A stretch of DNA of 64,000 bases, taken from positions 1-64,000 of the forward strand of contig JAHBXE010000017.1 of the NCBI GenBank assembly GCA_019636625.1, read 5' to 3'. A program made the translations under genes and the position numbers. The notes under the pieces are model-generated. The model did no database searches. It was not told the origin of the DNA and saw only the letters and a program-made list of their open reading frames with translations. Source of the stretch: Phycisphaeraceae bacterium (lineage in GTDB: Bacteria > Planctomycetota > Phycisphaerae > Phycisphaerales > UBA1924). Of the stretch, positions 23,683-33,477 are shown one piece after another (position 1 is the stretch's first letter; every line of letters begins with the position of its first letter).

Positions 23683-25176
23683 ATGATGCAAGCCCAACGC
23701 GTGGCGAGAGCAGCGGCTGTCACCTTGGCGGCGGGGTTGGCGTGCCCCGCTATCGGTCAGGTCGACCCCGATCGAGCGGATGGTCCGATCCCCAGTTACC
23801 GAGGGCACCGGGTGCTGCGCATCCAGGCGCCCACGCCGCGGGACATGCGGACCGTGCTGGCGATCTCGGAGGACATCTGGTCGTGCGAGGTCCGGCGGGG
23901 GCATCCCATCGATGTGCGTGTGTCGCCGGAACAGTTCGCGGCGGTGGTCGCGGCGGGGTTGCGGTACGAAGTTCTGATACCGGATGTGCAGGCGGCGATC
24001 GACGCGGAGTCGGCGGAGATCCGTCGCCGCCGGCAGCTCGACGGCCCGGGCTGGTACTCGAACTACCACACCTACGCGGAGAACAAGGCGTACTGCCAGG
24101 CGTTGGCCGCTGCGTACCCCGGGCTGTGCACGTACGAGGTGATCGGGCAGTCGCTGCAGAACCGGGAGATCTTTGCCCTGCGGATCACGGGTCCCGGATC
24201 CACCGCCAATCGGCCGGCATCGCTCTGGTTCGGCGGGCAGCACGCGCGGGAATGGATCAACGTTCCCGTGCCCATCTACCACGCGGAGCAGTTGCTGGCT
24301 CGGTACGCGACCGATGCGCGCGTGCGGTACCTGGTGAACAACCACGAGTTCCTGATCGTTCCCATCATGAACCCCGACGGGTACGAGTACACCTGGACCA
24401 ACACGCGCCTGTGGCGAAAGAACCGGCGGCCCAACAGCAACAACACCGGCTCCGGCTGCTCGAGCAGCTTCGGCGTCGACCTCAACCGCAACTGGGGGTT
24501 CCAGTGGGGGGTCATCCCCGGCGGCGGCTCCAGCGGGACCTGTTCGAGCGACACCTACCGGGGTGTGGCCGCGTTTTCCGAGCCTGAAACGCAGGTGATG
24601 CGGGATTACATCATCGCCAACCCGCGGATCAAGTCGACGATGGACTGGCATTCGTACTCGCAGCTTGTCATGTCCCCGTGGGCGTACACGGCCACGCTCC
24701 CCAGCCCGCCCAGCGCCGCGGCCACGTTCGACATGCTCACCAGCGGGATGGCGGCGGCGATTTTCGCCGTGCACGGGCAGACATTTGTGTGGGGGCCGCT
24801 GCAGCCGACGCTGTACCAGGCCAACGGCTGTTCGGTGGACTGGTCGTGGGGCGAGCGGGGCATTCTCGGTCTGACGATCGAGCTGCGCGACACCGGGCAG
24901 ACCGGCTTCCTGCTTCCACCCGAACAGATCGTCCCGAGCTGCGAGGAGACCTGGCCGGCGTTCCTGTTCCTTTCGGAATATCTCACGCCCTGCTACGGGA
25001 ACTGCGACGGGAGCACGGGAGCGCCCCTGCTCACCGCCAACGACTTCCAGTGCTTCCTGAACAAGTTCGCCGCGGGCGAACCGTGGGCCAACTGCGACGG
25101 CAGCACGGGAGTACCGGCGTTGACCGCGAACGACTTCCAGTGTTACCTCAACGCCTTCGCCGCGGGGTGCTCGTAA
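23683..25176 (+). CDS. Secreted M14 zinc carboxypeptidase with dockerin-like tail (first of three)
   Basis: This 497-residue pro-enzyme has a signal peptide (1-25) and an M14-type activation peptide at about 38-110 (YEVLIPDVQAAIDAE). The catalytic domain has zinc ligands His187 and Glu190 (GGQHAREW) and His323 (DWHSYSQ), and general base Glu400 (LTIELRDTG). Two dockerin-like repeats (437-497) end in GCS. The layout mirrors animal digestive procarboxypeptidases plus a surface-docking tail. The ATG at 23683 has GGAG 7 bases upstream; the open frame to its left lies antisense to ggt and is not coding. The next gene starts directly after its stop. Confidence 0.94.
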   Translation: MMQAQRVARAAAVTLAAGLACPAIGQVDPDRADGPIPSYRGHRVLRIQAPTPRDMRTVLAISEDIWSCEVRRGHPIDVRVSPEQFAAVVAAGLRYEVLIPDVQAAIDAESAEIRRRRQLDGPGWYSNYHTYAENKAYCQALAAAYPGLCTYEVIGQSLQNREIFALRITGPGSTANRPASLWFGGQHAREWINVPVPIYHAEQLLARYATDARVRYLVNNHEFLIVPIMNPDGYEYTWTNTRLWRKNRRPNSNNTGSGCSSSFGVDLNRNWGFQWGVIPGGGSSGTCSSDTYRGVAAFSEPETQVMRDYIIANPRIKSTMDWHSYSQLVMSPWAYTATLPSPPSAAATFDMLTSGMAAAIFAVHGQTFVWGPLQPTLYQANGCSVDWSWGERGILGLTIELRDTGQTGFLLPPEQIVPSCEETWPAFLFLSEYLTPCYGNCDGSTGAPLLTANDFQCFLNKFAAGEPWANCDGSTGVPALTANDFQCYLNAFAAGCS

Positions 25177-27471
25177 GTGAGGATGCGGCGATTCATTCCG
25201 CCCCTTCTGCTCGCTTCACTGGTCGGCGCTGCGCACGGGCAGGGTGTGCGCTACGACGGTCACCGCGTGGTGCGCGCCTCCATCCGTGACTTCAAGGATC
25301 TGCGCACGGTGCTCGCCTTGACGGACGATGTCTGGTCCCATCGTGTCGGCGTGGGCGGTCCGGTCGATCTCCGCGTCACGCCCGAGCAGTTCGCCGCCCT
25401 CCACGCATCGGGCGTGCCCTACTCCATCGTTGTGCACGATGTGCAGGCGGCGGTGGAGGCGGAGCGTGCGGCGATGGCCCGGGTGCGCGGGCCCGGGTGG
25501 TTCGATACGTACCGCGACTACGGGGAGGTGCGTTCCTTTGCACGGTCGATGGCGCTGGCCAACCCCGCGTTTGCCTCGTTCGAGATCGTGGGTCAATCCA
25601 TCGAGGGGCGGGACATCTTCGCCCTCCGGCTGTCCGCTCCCGGCGGGGTCAACCGCCCGCAGGTCCTGCTCATCGGCGGTCAGCATGCGCGCGAATGGGT
25701 CAGCATTTCGACCGTGATGTATCTCGCGAACGAGCTGGTCGCGGCGTACGGCTCCGACCCGCGCACGAGCACGGCGATGGACAACCTTGAGTTCATCATC
25801 GTTCCGATCGCGAACCCCGATGGCTATGTGCACACCTGGCCCAACGGCGGCAACGAGCGGCTGTGGCGCAAGAACCGGCGCGATACAGGCGCCGGAACCG
25901 GCATCTGCATCGGCGTTGATATGAACCGGAACTGGGGGTTTCAGTGGGGCGGGCAGGGCGCATCGGCCGCCCCGTGCAGCGAGACGTACCGCGGCGATTC
26001 GCCGTTCTCCGAGCCGGAAACGCTGGCGATCCGCGACCTCTCGAATCTCAGCCCGCGGCTGGTGGCCGCGATCGACTACCACAGCTACTCGCAGCTTGTC
26101 ATGTCGCCGTGGGGATACACGGCGACGCTCCCGCCACCTCCGGATGCGGGGTTCTTCAATCAACTGACGTCCTCGATCAGGGACGGCATTCGTGGTTCCG
26201 GCGGTGCGATCTACACCTCGGGCCCGATCTATTCCACGATCTACCCTGCTTCGGGCACCGCCGTGGACTGGTGGTACGGCGGGCGGAACATTTACGGTCT
26301 GACCATCGAGCTTCGCGACACCGGTTCGACGGGCTTTCTGCTTCCGCCGAGCCAGATCATCCCGACCGCGCAAGAGAACTTTGCCGGCCTCATGAGCATG
26401 GTCGAGTACTTCCTCCCGGTTCGCATCTGGCTGCCGTCGTCGCCCCCTGCGCCTTTGACACCCCACGTGCCGACGTCGATCGATGTGGGCATCACGTCCG
26501 GACCCGGTTGGAGTCTTGAGCCCGGTTCCCCCGCTGTGCTCTGGCGCATCGGCACCAGCGGCCCGTTCACGTCTTCGCCGCTTGCCGCCATCGGGCCGGA
26601 CCTGTACAGGGCGGATCTCCCGCCGGTTCCGTGCGGCACGACGGTCGAGTACTACTTCCAGGCCGCCGCGGCGGGAGGGCCCACGCTCTCCTACCCGGCG
26701 GGCTCCGGGGCGCTGCGTTCAACGGCGTACGTACCGCAGCTCGTCTTCGATGACGACATGGAGCAGGACCGGGGGTGGACCGTCATCAACCACCCGAGTT
26801 TGACCGGGGGTGCCTGGGAGCGTGGCGATCCGGTGGGCACGTTCAACCTGAACGGCGACATGGCCAATCCTGAGGACGACGCAACCCCGGACCCCGGCGT
26901 GATGTGCTACGCAACGCAGAACGGCGCGCCCGGCGCCGCCGCTGGACTGACCGACGTGGACGGCGGTCCAACCCGACTGGTTTCGCCGCCGATCAACCTG
27001 GCCGGCGCGGCTTCGGCTCTCGTCCAATACAACCGGTGGGTGTACAGCGCCAACGGATCTCCCGATCCGCTTATCGTGGAAATCAGCCACGACGGCCAGA
27101 GCTTCATGCAGGTTGATCTGGTCACGACGACCAACGGGTGGCAGGCGGCATCGTTTGTGGTGCCTGAAGGCTTCCCGATGACGTCGGCGTTCCACCTCCG
27201 TTTCAGCATCGCGGACGAGCCCAACAACTCGCTGACGGAGGCCGCGATCGACGATGTGCGCGTGTTCGCGCTCGCGTGCCCCGCGTGCTACGCCAACTGC
27301 GACGGCTCAACGGGGACGCCGCTGCTCACATCCAATGACTTTCAGTGTTTCCTGAACAGGTTCGCGGCGGGTAACGCCTTCGCCAACTGCGACGGCTCGA
27401 CCGGGACGCCGCTGCTCACGTCCAATGACTTTCAGTGTTTCCTGAACAAGTTCGCCGCCGGATGCCCATAG
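25177..27471 (+). CDS. Secreted M14 zinc carboxypeptidase with extra beta domains (second of three)
   Basis: This 764-residue paralogue has the same plan as its neighbour: signal peptide, propeptide (YSIVVHDVQAAVEAE), zinc site GGQHAREW and DYHSYSQ, and catalytic Glu in LTIELRDTG. It then adds about 300 residues of beta-sandwich-like sequence (PVPCGTTVEYYFQA, then a jelly-roll-like region with DDDMEQDRGW) before two dockerin-like repeats ending GCP. The extra domains may bind polymer or help adhesion. GTG 25177 directly follows the previous stop; ATG 25183 is an alternative. It is expressed with the flanking paralogues. Confidence 0.93.
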   Translation: MRMRRFIPPLLLASLVGAAHGQGVRYDGHRVVRASIRDFKDLRTVLALTDDVWSHRVGVGGPVDLRVTPEQFAALHASGVPYSIVVHDVQAAVEAERAAMARVRGPGWFDTYRDYGEVRSFARSMALANPAFASFEIVGQSIEGRDIFALRLSAPGGVNRPQVLLIGGQHAREWVSISTVMYLANELVAAYGSDPRTSTAMDNLEFIIVPIANPDGYVHTWPNGGNERLWRKNRRDTGAGTGICIGVDMNRNWGFQWGGQGASAAPCSETYRGDSPFSEPETLAIRDLSNLSPRLVAAIDYHSYSQLVMSPWGYTATLPPPPDAGFFNQLTSSIRDGIRGSGGAIYTSGPIYSTIYPASGTAVDWWYGGRNIYGLTIELRDTGSTGFLLPPSQIIPTAQENFAGLMSMVEYFLPVRIWLPSSPPAPLTPHVPTSIDVGITSGPGWSLEPGSPAVLWRIGTSGPFTSSPLAAIGPDLYRADLPPVPCGTTVEYYFQAAAAGGPTLSYPAGSGALRSTAYVPQLVFDDDMEQDRGWTVINHPSLTGGAWERGDPVGTFNLNGDMANPEDDATPDPGVMCYATQNGAPGAAAGLTDVDGGPTRLVSPPINLAGAASALVQYNRWVYSANGSPDPLIVEISHDGQSFMQVDLVTTTNGWQAASFVVPEGFPMTSAFHLRFSIADEPNNSLTEAAIDDVRVFALACPACYANCDGSTGTPLLTSNDFQCFLNRFAAGNAFANCDGSTGTPLLTSNDFQCFLNKFAAGCP

Positions 27472-27491
27472 TCGTTCAAGAGGATGCCGCC

Positions 27492-28970
27492 ATGAATCGA
27501 TTGTCGTTCGCTCTTTCACTCGTGCTCGCCGCGGGGACCAGCGTTCATGCCCAGCCGGCGGAACCGGTCGAAGCGCCGATGCAATACCGAGGCCACCGGG
27601 CCGTGCGCGTCGAGGCGCGGACCGCCCGGGAATTGCAGGTCATCCGCGCCCTGGCCGATGAGGTGCTGACGTGTTCCGGAACGGGCATCGGGCGGTTTGA
27701 TATCCGCGTGACGCCGCCCAAGTACGCGGCGCTGGTCGCGGAGGGCATCCGTCACGAGGTGCTCATCCCGGACATCCAGGCGCACATGGACCAGATCTGG
27801 GCCGATGACGCCCGCGTCCGCGCCGGGGATGATCCCTCGTGGTTCGCGACGTACCGGACGCTCACGGAGTTCGAAACGCGGATGCAGTACTACGCGACGA
27901 ACTACCCGAACCTGGCGACGCTCTCGAACATCGGCACATCGATCCAGGGTCGCCAGATCAAGATGCTCCGCATCACCGGGCCGGGCTCGACCGAGACGCG
28001 GCCCGCGTTCATCGTCCAGGCCAACCAGCATGCCCGCGAGTGGGTCACGCCCCATGCCGCGATGTACATGGTGGATCGGTTCTGCGAGACCTACGGCACC
28101 GACCCGCGCATCACGAACGTGGTCAACAACATCGACTTTCACTTCATCGTGACGGTCAACCCGGATGGGTACGCGTACTCGAATCCGAGCAACCCATCGT
28201 GGCGGAAGAACCGGCGTGCGAACAGCAACAACCCCGCCACCGGGTGCAGCACGACGTTTGGCGTCGACCTCAACCGCAACTGGGGGTACCAGTGGGGATA
28301 CGACAACACGGGCTCGAGCGGGACGTGTTCCAGCGAAACCTACCGGGGCGTGGCGGCGTGGTCCGAGCCGGAACTCGCGGGCGTCAAGTCGCTGGTTGAC
28401 TCGCTCGCCGCGCAGGGGCGGTTGAAGGTGCACTGGGATATCCACGCCAACGGACAGTCGATCCTGTCGCCCTGGGGGTTCCGCACGACCCCCGCGCCGC
28501 CGGACCTGCCGCTGATGAACACGCTCGGGCAGATGATCCAGACGGGCATGGCCTCGGTGCGAGGGACGAACTACCCGTACGGGCAGGGCTCGGTGATCCT
28601 GTACCTCAACAACGGGAACACCCGGGACTACACGTACGGCGTTCACGGCGCAATGGCATGGACGATCGAGCTGGGTGGGAGCAGCTTCCAGCCGGCCGTG
28701 AGCCAGATTCTGCCGCTCTGCCAGGAGGCGCTGGAAGGTCTTCTTCCGGTGGCGGAGTACTACATCCCGCCCGCCCCGCCGCCGTGCTACGCCAACTGCG
28801 ACGGTTCCACCGGCTCGCCGCGGCTCACGTCGAACGACTTCCAGTGCTTCCTGAACCGGTTCGCCTCGGGCGATACCTACGCCAACTGCGACGGCTCCAA
28901 TGGAGTACCGATGCTCACATCAAACGACTTCCAGTGCTTCCTGAACAAGTTCGCTTCGGGATGCACGTGA
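27492..28970 (+). CDS. Secreted M14 zinc carboxypeptidase with dockerin-like tail (third of three)
   Basis: This 492-residue protein has a signal peptide (MNRLSFALSLVLAAG), a propeptide (VLIPDIQAHMD) and a catalytic domain with NQHAREW and HWDIHANGQS. The catalytic Glu is in WTIELGGSS. The substrate-pocket end therefore differs from the other two (GG-S in place of R-D-T-G), pointing to another side-chain preference. Two dockerin-like repeats end the protein in GCT. The ATG at 27492 begins the signal peptide, 20 bases after the previous stop. The gene faces the aminotransferase gene convergently. Confidence 0.93.
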   Translation: MNRLSFALSLVLAAGTSVHAQPAEPVEAPMQYRGHRAVRVEARTARELQVIRALADEVLTCSGTGIGRFDIRVTPPKYAALVAEGIRHEVLIPDIQAHMDQIWADDARVRAGDDPSWFATYRTLTEFETRMQYYATNYPNLATLSNIGTSIQGRQIKMLRITGPGSTETRPAFIVQANQHAREWVTPHAAMYMVDRFCETYGTDPRITNVVNNIDFHFIVTVNPDGYAYSNPSNPSWRKNRRANSNNPATGCSTTFGVDLNRNWGYQWGYDNTGSSGTCSSETYRGVAAWSEPELAGVKSLVDSLAAQGRLKVHWDIHANGQSILSPWGFRTTPAPPDLPLMNTLGQMIQTGMASVRGTNYPYGQGSVILYLNNGNTRDYTYGVHGAMAWTIELGGSSFQPAVSQILPLCQEALEGLLPVAEYYIPPAPPPCYANCDGSTGSPRLTSNDFQCFLNRFASGDTYANCDGSNGVPMLTSNDFQCFLNKFASGCT

Positions 28971-28997
28971 AGACGGGCGGCTCGCCGCGAGTCTCGA

Positions 28998-30200
28998 TCA
29001 CTTCCTGAACACGCCGGCGACCTTGTTCAAGGCTTCGCCGACGATGCGGAAGTGGTCGTCCGTCATGTCGTGGTGCATGGGGATCGCGAAGACCATCCGG
29101 GTCAGCGACTCGGCCACCGGGGTGTCGTTGCGGTTGAACCGCGCCAGCGCGGGCTGGTTCGGGAGCGAGCGGGGGTAGTGGATCGCTGTCGGAACACCCT
29201 CGGCCTTGAGCGCCTCGCAGAACTCGTCGCGTGTGCAGGTGAATCGTGCGGGGTCCATCTTGACAACATAGAGGTGGAACACCGCCTCGCCGCCCGGGGT
29301 TGTCTTCGGGGCGGAAAGCCCGTCGATCCTGGCGATGATCGCGTCGTACCGCGCGGCGTTCTTCTGTCGCTGGGCAGTTTGCTCCGCCAGGCGGTCGAGC
29401 TTCGAGCAGCCGATGGCGCCCGTGATGTCGTTCATCCGGTAGTTGTACCCCACGCTCTCGTGCAGGTACTTGTCCGTTTCGCCGTGTGAACGGAGGAGCT
29501 TTATCTTGCGGGCCAAAGCGTCGTCGTTGCACGAAAGCGCCCCGCCCTCGCCCGTGCCCAGGTTCTTGGTCGCGTAGAAGGAGTACGTCACGGCGTCGCC
29601 GAACGCACCGATTCCCTTGCCCTTCCAGGTGGCGAGGTGGCTCTGGGCCGCGTCGTACACCACCTTCAGACTGTGTTTGGAGGCCAGCGCCTGCACGGCG
29701 TCAATATCGACCGGGCAGCCGTAGAGGTGCGTCGCGGCGATGCCGGTGGTCTGGCGCGTGATCTTCCTTGCCGCATCGGCCATGTCGATCTGGAAGGTGT
29801 CGGCGTGGCAATCCACGAAGATCGGGTTGCAGCCGCGGGCGACGACCATCGAGACCGTGGCGATGTAGCTCCACGCGGGCACCAGGATGTCATCGCCCGG
29901 CTTGAAGAGCGGTTCGTACGCCAGTTGAAGGGCGCAGGTGCCATTGGCGCAGGTCATCATGTGCTTGGCGCCGGTCATGGCGGCGAACCGGGACTCGAGC
30001 TCTTCGCACTTCTTGGCGGCCCGCAGCATCCCGCTCTGCAGGACGGCGTTGGCGGCGGCAATGTCGGCCGGGGACAGCCCGGTGGACATGAAAGGCACGG
30101 GTTTGGAGGAGACGGCGGTTCCCCCGAACTGCGCCAGCGTTGCCTTCTTGTCCAGCGCCGCTACTTCGACCGCTCGACCCGTGCCCACAGACTGTGCCAT
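28998..30200 (-). CDS. DegT/DnrJ/EryC1-family PLP sugar aminotransferase
   Basis: This 400-residue aminotransferase makes amino-sugar nucleotides for surface polysaccharides in most family members. Lys212 in SFYATKNLGTGEGG forms the PLP Schiff base. Asp183 in VYDAAQSH contacts the ring nitrogen, and CANGTCALQLAY contacts the phosphate. C-terminal SVGYNYRMNDITGAIG is typical. About 30 extra residues precede the usual family start. The ATG at 30200 has CGGAG 7 bases upstream; the frame further upstream is not needed. No other sugar-nucleotide gene is adjacent, so the sugar is unknown. Confidence 0.92.
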   Translation of the reverse strand: MAQSVGTGRAVEVAALDKKATLAQFGGTAVSSKPVPFMSTGLSPADIAAANAVLQSGMLRAAKKCEELESRFAAMTGAKHMMTCANGTCALQLAYEPLFKPGDDILVPAWSYIATVSMVVARGCNPIFVDCHADTFQIDMADAARKITRQTTGIAATHLYGCPVDIDAVQALASKHSLKVVYDAAQSHLATWKGKGIGAFGDAVTYSFYATKNLGTGEGGALSCNDDALARKIKLLRSHGETDKYLHESVGYNYRMNDITGAIGCSKLDRLAEQTAQRQKNAARYDAIIARIDGLSAPKTTPGGEAVFHLYVVKMDPARFTCTRDEFCEALKAEGVPTAIHYPRSLPNQPALARFNRNDTPVAESLTRMVFAIPMHHDMTDDHFRIVGEALNKVAGVFRK

Positions 30201-30421
30201 TGGAAAACTCCGTACCGCCGCGCCCGAAGCGAGAAAACGCCCCTTCCTCCGCGCGGCAGAGGAGCAACAGTAGGTCCGGTGCCGGGCGTTCCCTAGTGGG
30301 ATTCGACGTCCTGACACAGTCCGAAAACCAGGAGGGAGGATGGAGCGAGGGTGGGGCGCGGTTCTCTCGGGTTGGTCTGCGTTCAGTGCCGAGGGGCGGA
30401 ACCGGTCCGTGTCCCGGCATC

Positions 30422-30427
30422 TATACT
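30422..30427 (+). promoter_or_regulatory. -10-like TATACT next to a start codon
   Basis: TATACT matches 5 of 6 consensus positions and ends six bases before the ATG of the HlyD gene. There is no Shine-Dalgarno sequence between them and no good -35 at the usual spacing. If used, transcription would begin at or next to the ATG. Confidence 0.4.
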
Positions 30428-30433
30428 CTGAAG

Positions 30434-31333
30434 ATGAAGGTCCGAATTCTTCTCTGTGCAGTGCTGGCCGCGGCGGCGGTGGCGGGGTTTGCCCCGAAGC
30501 AGCAACCCGTCCCTTCATCCTTTGGGGGTGAGAAGTTCATCACTCGCCCGAGCCGGGACTCGGTGCTTGGATTCTCGTTTCCGGCGGAGATCGTGGAGGT
30601 GCTGGTCAAGGGTGGTCAGCAGGTGAAGCGGGGGGAGCCGCTGATCCGGGCGCGAGATGAGGACGTTCGAGCGCAGCGAGACTTGGCGAAGCTGATCACG
30701 GAAGTGGATCTGGATGTGCAGAAGGCGCAGTACGGGGTGGATCTGGCGCGAGTGGAGTTTGACGCCCAGAAGGAACTCCGGGACAAGAAGGCGGGTGGGA
30801 ATGTGATCGACTACGCCCGGGCCGAGGCGACGCTGAAGGCCCGGACGGTCGACCTGGAAATCGCGAAGCATGAAAGAAAGCAGCAAGCGCTGCAACTGGC
30901 GATCCGGCAGGCCCAGCTGGACCGGCTGACCATCCTCGCGCCGTTTGATGGTGTGATTGACGATGTCATCGTGGATGTCGGGCAGGTGAAGCGCGAGACG
31001 GAGCCCGTGCTCCGGATCGTGAACACGGATCCGTTGTGGATCGATGTGCCGACGCCGACCTCGCAGACCTTGACGCGCGGGCTCAAGACGGGCGACCCCG
31101 CGTGGGTAGTGCTGGACTTGCCGGGGGACGGGGCGGGCAAGGTGTGGAAGGCCAAGGTAATCGAGGTCGGCGCGGCGGCCGACCCGGCCAGCAACACCCG
31201 TCGCGTGCGGGTTGAACTGGCGAACCCCAGCCAGTGGCCCTCGGGCATGACCGCGTGGGTCCGCTTTACGCCCCCGGAGGGCGAGTGGGCCGCACGTGTG
31301 GTTGAGCCGGACAAGCGTGCCGCGGCGAAGTAA
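30434..31333 (+). CDS. HlyD/RND-type periplasmic adaptor protein
   Basis: This 299-residue membrane-fusion protein has a signal or anchor sequence (MKVRILLCAVLAAAAVAG). The first half of a lipoyl-like domain (VEVLVKGGQQVKRGEPLI) leads into a helical hairpin at about 80-165, then the second half (LTILAPFDGVIDDVIVDVGQ) and a beta-barrel. Adaptors of this kind link an inner-membrane transporter to an outer-membrane channel, but neither partner is present nearby. It starts a same-strand group with two further HlyD-containing proteins and a SecA-like ATPase. Confidence 0.9.
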   Translation: MKVRILLCAVLAAAAVAGFAPKQQPVPSSFGGEKFITRPSRDSVLGFSFPAEIVEVLVKGGQQVKRGEPLIRARDEDVRAQRDLAKLITEVDLDVQKAQYGVDLARVEFDAQKELRDKKAGGNVIDYARAEATLKARTVDLEIAKHERKQQALQLAIRQAQLDRLTILAPFDGVIDDVIVDVGQVKRETEPVLRIVNTDPLWIDVPTPTSQTLTRGLKTGDPAWVVLDLPGDGAGKVWKAKVIEVGAAADPASNTRRVRVELANPSQWPSGMTAWVRFTPPEGEWAARVVEPDKRAAAK

Positions 31334-31352
31334 AGCAGTTCGGAGCATCGAC

Positions 31353-33347
31353 GTGATCGATCTGTCAAGCGTCAAGACCCCTGGGTGGCAGCGTGTGGTG
31401 GCGGAGTTGGCCTCGCCCGCGCCGGATGATCGCGCGTTTCTGGCGAGGCTGCTGAGCGTGCTGGGCCAGGTGTCGGGGTCGAAGCAGGCCGTGCTGTTCT
31501 CGGTGGACCGCGGGGAGGGCGAGGCGTCGCCGGAACCGCGGGCGGTGCTGACGTGGCCGCCGGGCCCTGAAGCGCAGGCGGTGGGGGCGATCGAGAGCGC
31601 GGGAGAGGTTCGGGGCGCGGCGAGGTCGGCGGCGGACTCGGGTCAGGTGCGGGTGTTCGGGCTGGAGAAGGCGGCCACGTTCTACGACGACACGGAGAAG
31701 GGGTCGATCATCGCAGTGCCGGTGCACAGTTCGCCGGAGCCGACGGGCCCGCGCGGCGTGATCACGCTGCTCATCGAGCCGCGGTCGCGGCAGGCGCTTC
31801 AGACAACAACGGCGATGGTGGAAGTCCTGGCGGGGTACACGAACCTGCACGGGGTCCGGCAGCAGTTGCAGCGCGTGAAGGCCGCATCGGCGGCGTTGGA
31901 CCTGGCGGCGAAACTGATCGCTTCGGTGAACACCGCGAAGGGATTCCGCGGGGCGGTCATTCAACTCGCGAACGACCTGTCGAGGCAGATCCGCGCGGAC
32001 CGCGTGGCGGTCGGGTGGGTCAAGGGGATCGGGACGGGCGGTTCGGGCGCGGTGCGGTGCGTTTCGATCAGCGATACGGAGCACATCGACCGGCGGATGG
32101 CGATGGTGCAGAAGATCGAGGCGGCGATGGATGAGTGCCTCGACCAGGAACAGACGGTGCTGTACCCGCCGCCGCCGGAACAGGGGCAGGCGGGGCCGGG
32201 GGCGCAGGGCGGCCCCGGGGGCGATGTGGTGCTGTCGCAGGCGATCACGCATTCGCACCGGGAACTGGCGGCGTCGGACGCACGGCTCAAGGTTGTGTCC
32301 TTTCCGCTACGCGAGGGCGACCGGATCCTCGGTGTCGTGACGGTGGAATCCACCGCGGAAGGGCCGGCGGACATCGGCTCGATCGAGCTGGTGCAGTCGG
32401 CGCTGGACCTCGTGTCGCCGACGCTGGCGGTCCGGCGGAGCGACGACCGGACGCTGGCGGCGCGGGCGTGGGTGTCAACGGTCAAGGGCGGGGCGTGGCT
32501 GGTCGGGCCGCGGCACACGGTGTGGAAGATGGTGGGGGTTCTGGTGCTGGTCGCCGGGATCGTGGTGACGTTCGTGCGTGTGCCGTACCGGGTGCAGTCA
32601 CCGATGGAGGTGCAGGCGAGGGTGAAGCACACGGTGTCGCTGCCGATCGACGGGGTGATCGAGTCGCTGGGGGAGGGTGTGGCGCCGGGACGGATCGTGC
32701 AGCAGGGCGATGTGCTCTTCCAGATGGACACCATGCAGGCCAAGGACCAGCTGCTCGGCGCGACGGCGCAGAAGATCGAGGCCGAGAAGGAGGCGGACAG
32801 CCACCGCAAGGCCGGGAAGCTCGGCGAGGCGCAGCAGGCGGAGGCCAAGGCGGCGCAGGCGGAAGCACGCATCCGCGAGATCCAGCGGATCATCTCCCAG
32901 GCGACGGTGAGGGCGCCGATCACGGGGACGATCATCGCCGGCGACTTGCAGGACAAGATCGGGGCCTCGGGCAAGCTGGGCGATGCCGTGTTCCAAGTGG
33001 CCCCCCTGAATGACATGATCGTGATTGCACGGGTGAGTGACCGGGATATCGCGCTCATCCATGAGCAGTCCGAAGGGGTGGAGCCGACGAGGGGGCATAT
33101 CGCCACCAAGGCGGCGCCGGGGGAGAAGCTGCCGGTGGTGATCGAGCGGATCGTTCCGCTGGCGCAGCCCAAGGATGGAAAGAACGTGTTCGAAGTGCGG
33201 TGCCGGCTCGAAGACGGCGCGGTGCAGCACCGGGCGCTGCGGCCGGGAATGGAAGGGTTCGTGAAGCTGGACACCGGTCGGCGGACGCTGCTCGATATCG
33301 GGACGCGGCGGATCCGTGACCAACTGCGACTCTGGCTTTGGTGGTGA
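31353..33347 (+). CDS. GAF-like sensor domains fused to a HlyD adaptor
   Basis: This 664-residue chimera carries two GAF-like cytosolic domains at about 25-165 and 175-360 (GSIIAVPVHSS; VVSFPLREGDRILGVVTVES). One transmembrane helix (391-410) follows, then a periplasmic adaptor with split lipoyl motif (LPIDGVIESLGEGVAPGRIV), a coiled-coil hairpin at about 460-520 and a barrel domain. A cytosolic sensor wired to a periplasmic adaptor by one helix is unusual. GTG 31353 is chosen because GGAG lies 7 bases upstream; it is 19 bases after the HlyD gene. It probably forms part of one envelope complex with its neighbours. Confidence 0.87.
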   Translation: MIDLSSVKTPGWQRVVAELASPAPDDRAFLARLLSVLGQVSGSKQAVLFSVDRGEGEASPEPRAVLTWPPGPEAQAVGAIESAGEVRGAARSAADSGQVRVFGLEKAATFYDDTEKGSIIAVPVHSSPEPTGPRGVITLLIEPRSRQALQTTTAMVEVLAGYTNLHGVRQQLQRVKAASAALDLAAKLIASVNTAKGFRGAVIQLANDLSRQIRADRVAVGWVKGIGTGGSGAVRCVSISDTEHIDRRMAMVQKIEAAMDECLDQEQTVLYPPPPEQGQAGPGAQGGPGGDVVLSQAITHSHRELAASDARLKVVSFPLREGDRILGVVTVESTAEGPADIGSIELVQSALDLVSPTLAVRRSDDRTLAARAWVSTVKGGAWLVGPRHTVWKMVGVLVLVAGIVVTFVRVPYRVQSPMEVQARVKHTVSLPIDGVIESLGEGVAPGRIVQQGDVLFQMDTMQAKDQLLGATAQKIEAEKEADSHRKAGKLGEAQQAEAKAAQAEARIREIQRIISQATVRAPITGTIIAGDLQDKIGASGKLGDAVFQVAPLNDMIVIARVSDRDIALIHEQSEGVEPTRGHIATKAAPGEKLPVVIERIVPLAQPKDGKNVFEVRCRLEDGAVQHRALRPGMEGFVKLDTGRRTLLDIGTRRIRDQLRLWLWW

Positions 33348-33437
33348 CGACGGAGCTTCGAACGCGCCGGGTGGCACGTTGCACGGGAGCGCGGTTGGGG
33401 GGAAGAGTGGGGGGTGGGGGGAGCACGTCGGTTTGTG

Positions 33438-33467
33438 TTGACTTGCGATTCGGCTCTTTGGTGTAGG
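33438..33467 (+). promoter_or_regulatory. Possible internal promoter before the M50 gene
   Basis: TTGACT (33438-33443) and TGTAGG (33462-33467) are 18 bases apart and lie in the 130-base gap before the PqqD-M50-HlyD gene. The -35 is good and the -10 weak. Confidence 0.3.
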
Positions 33468-33477
33468 GCGACCTGAC

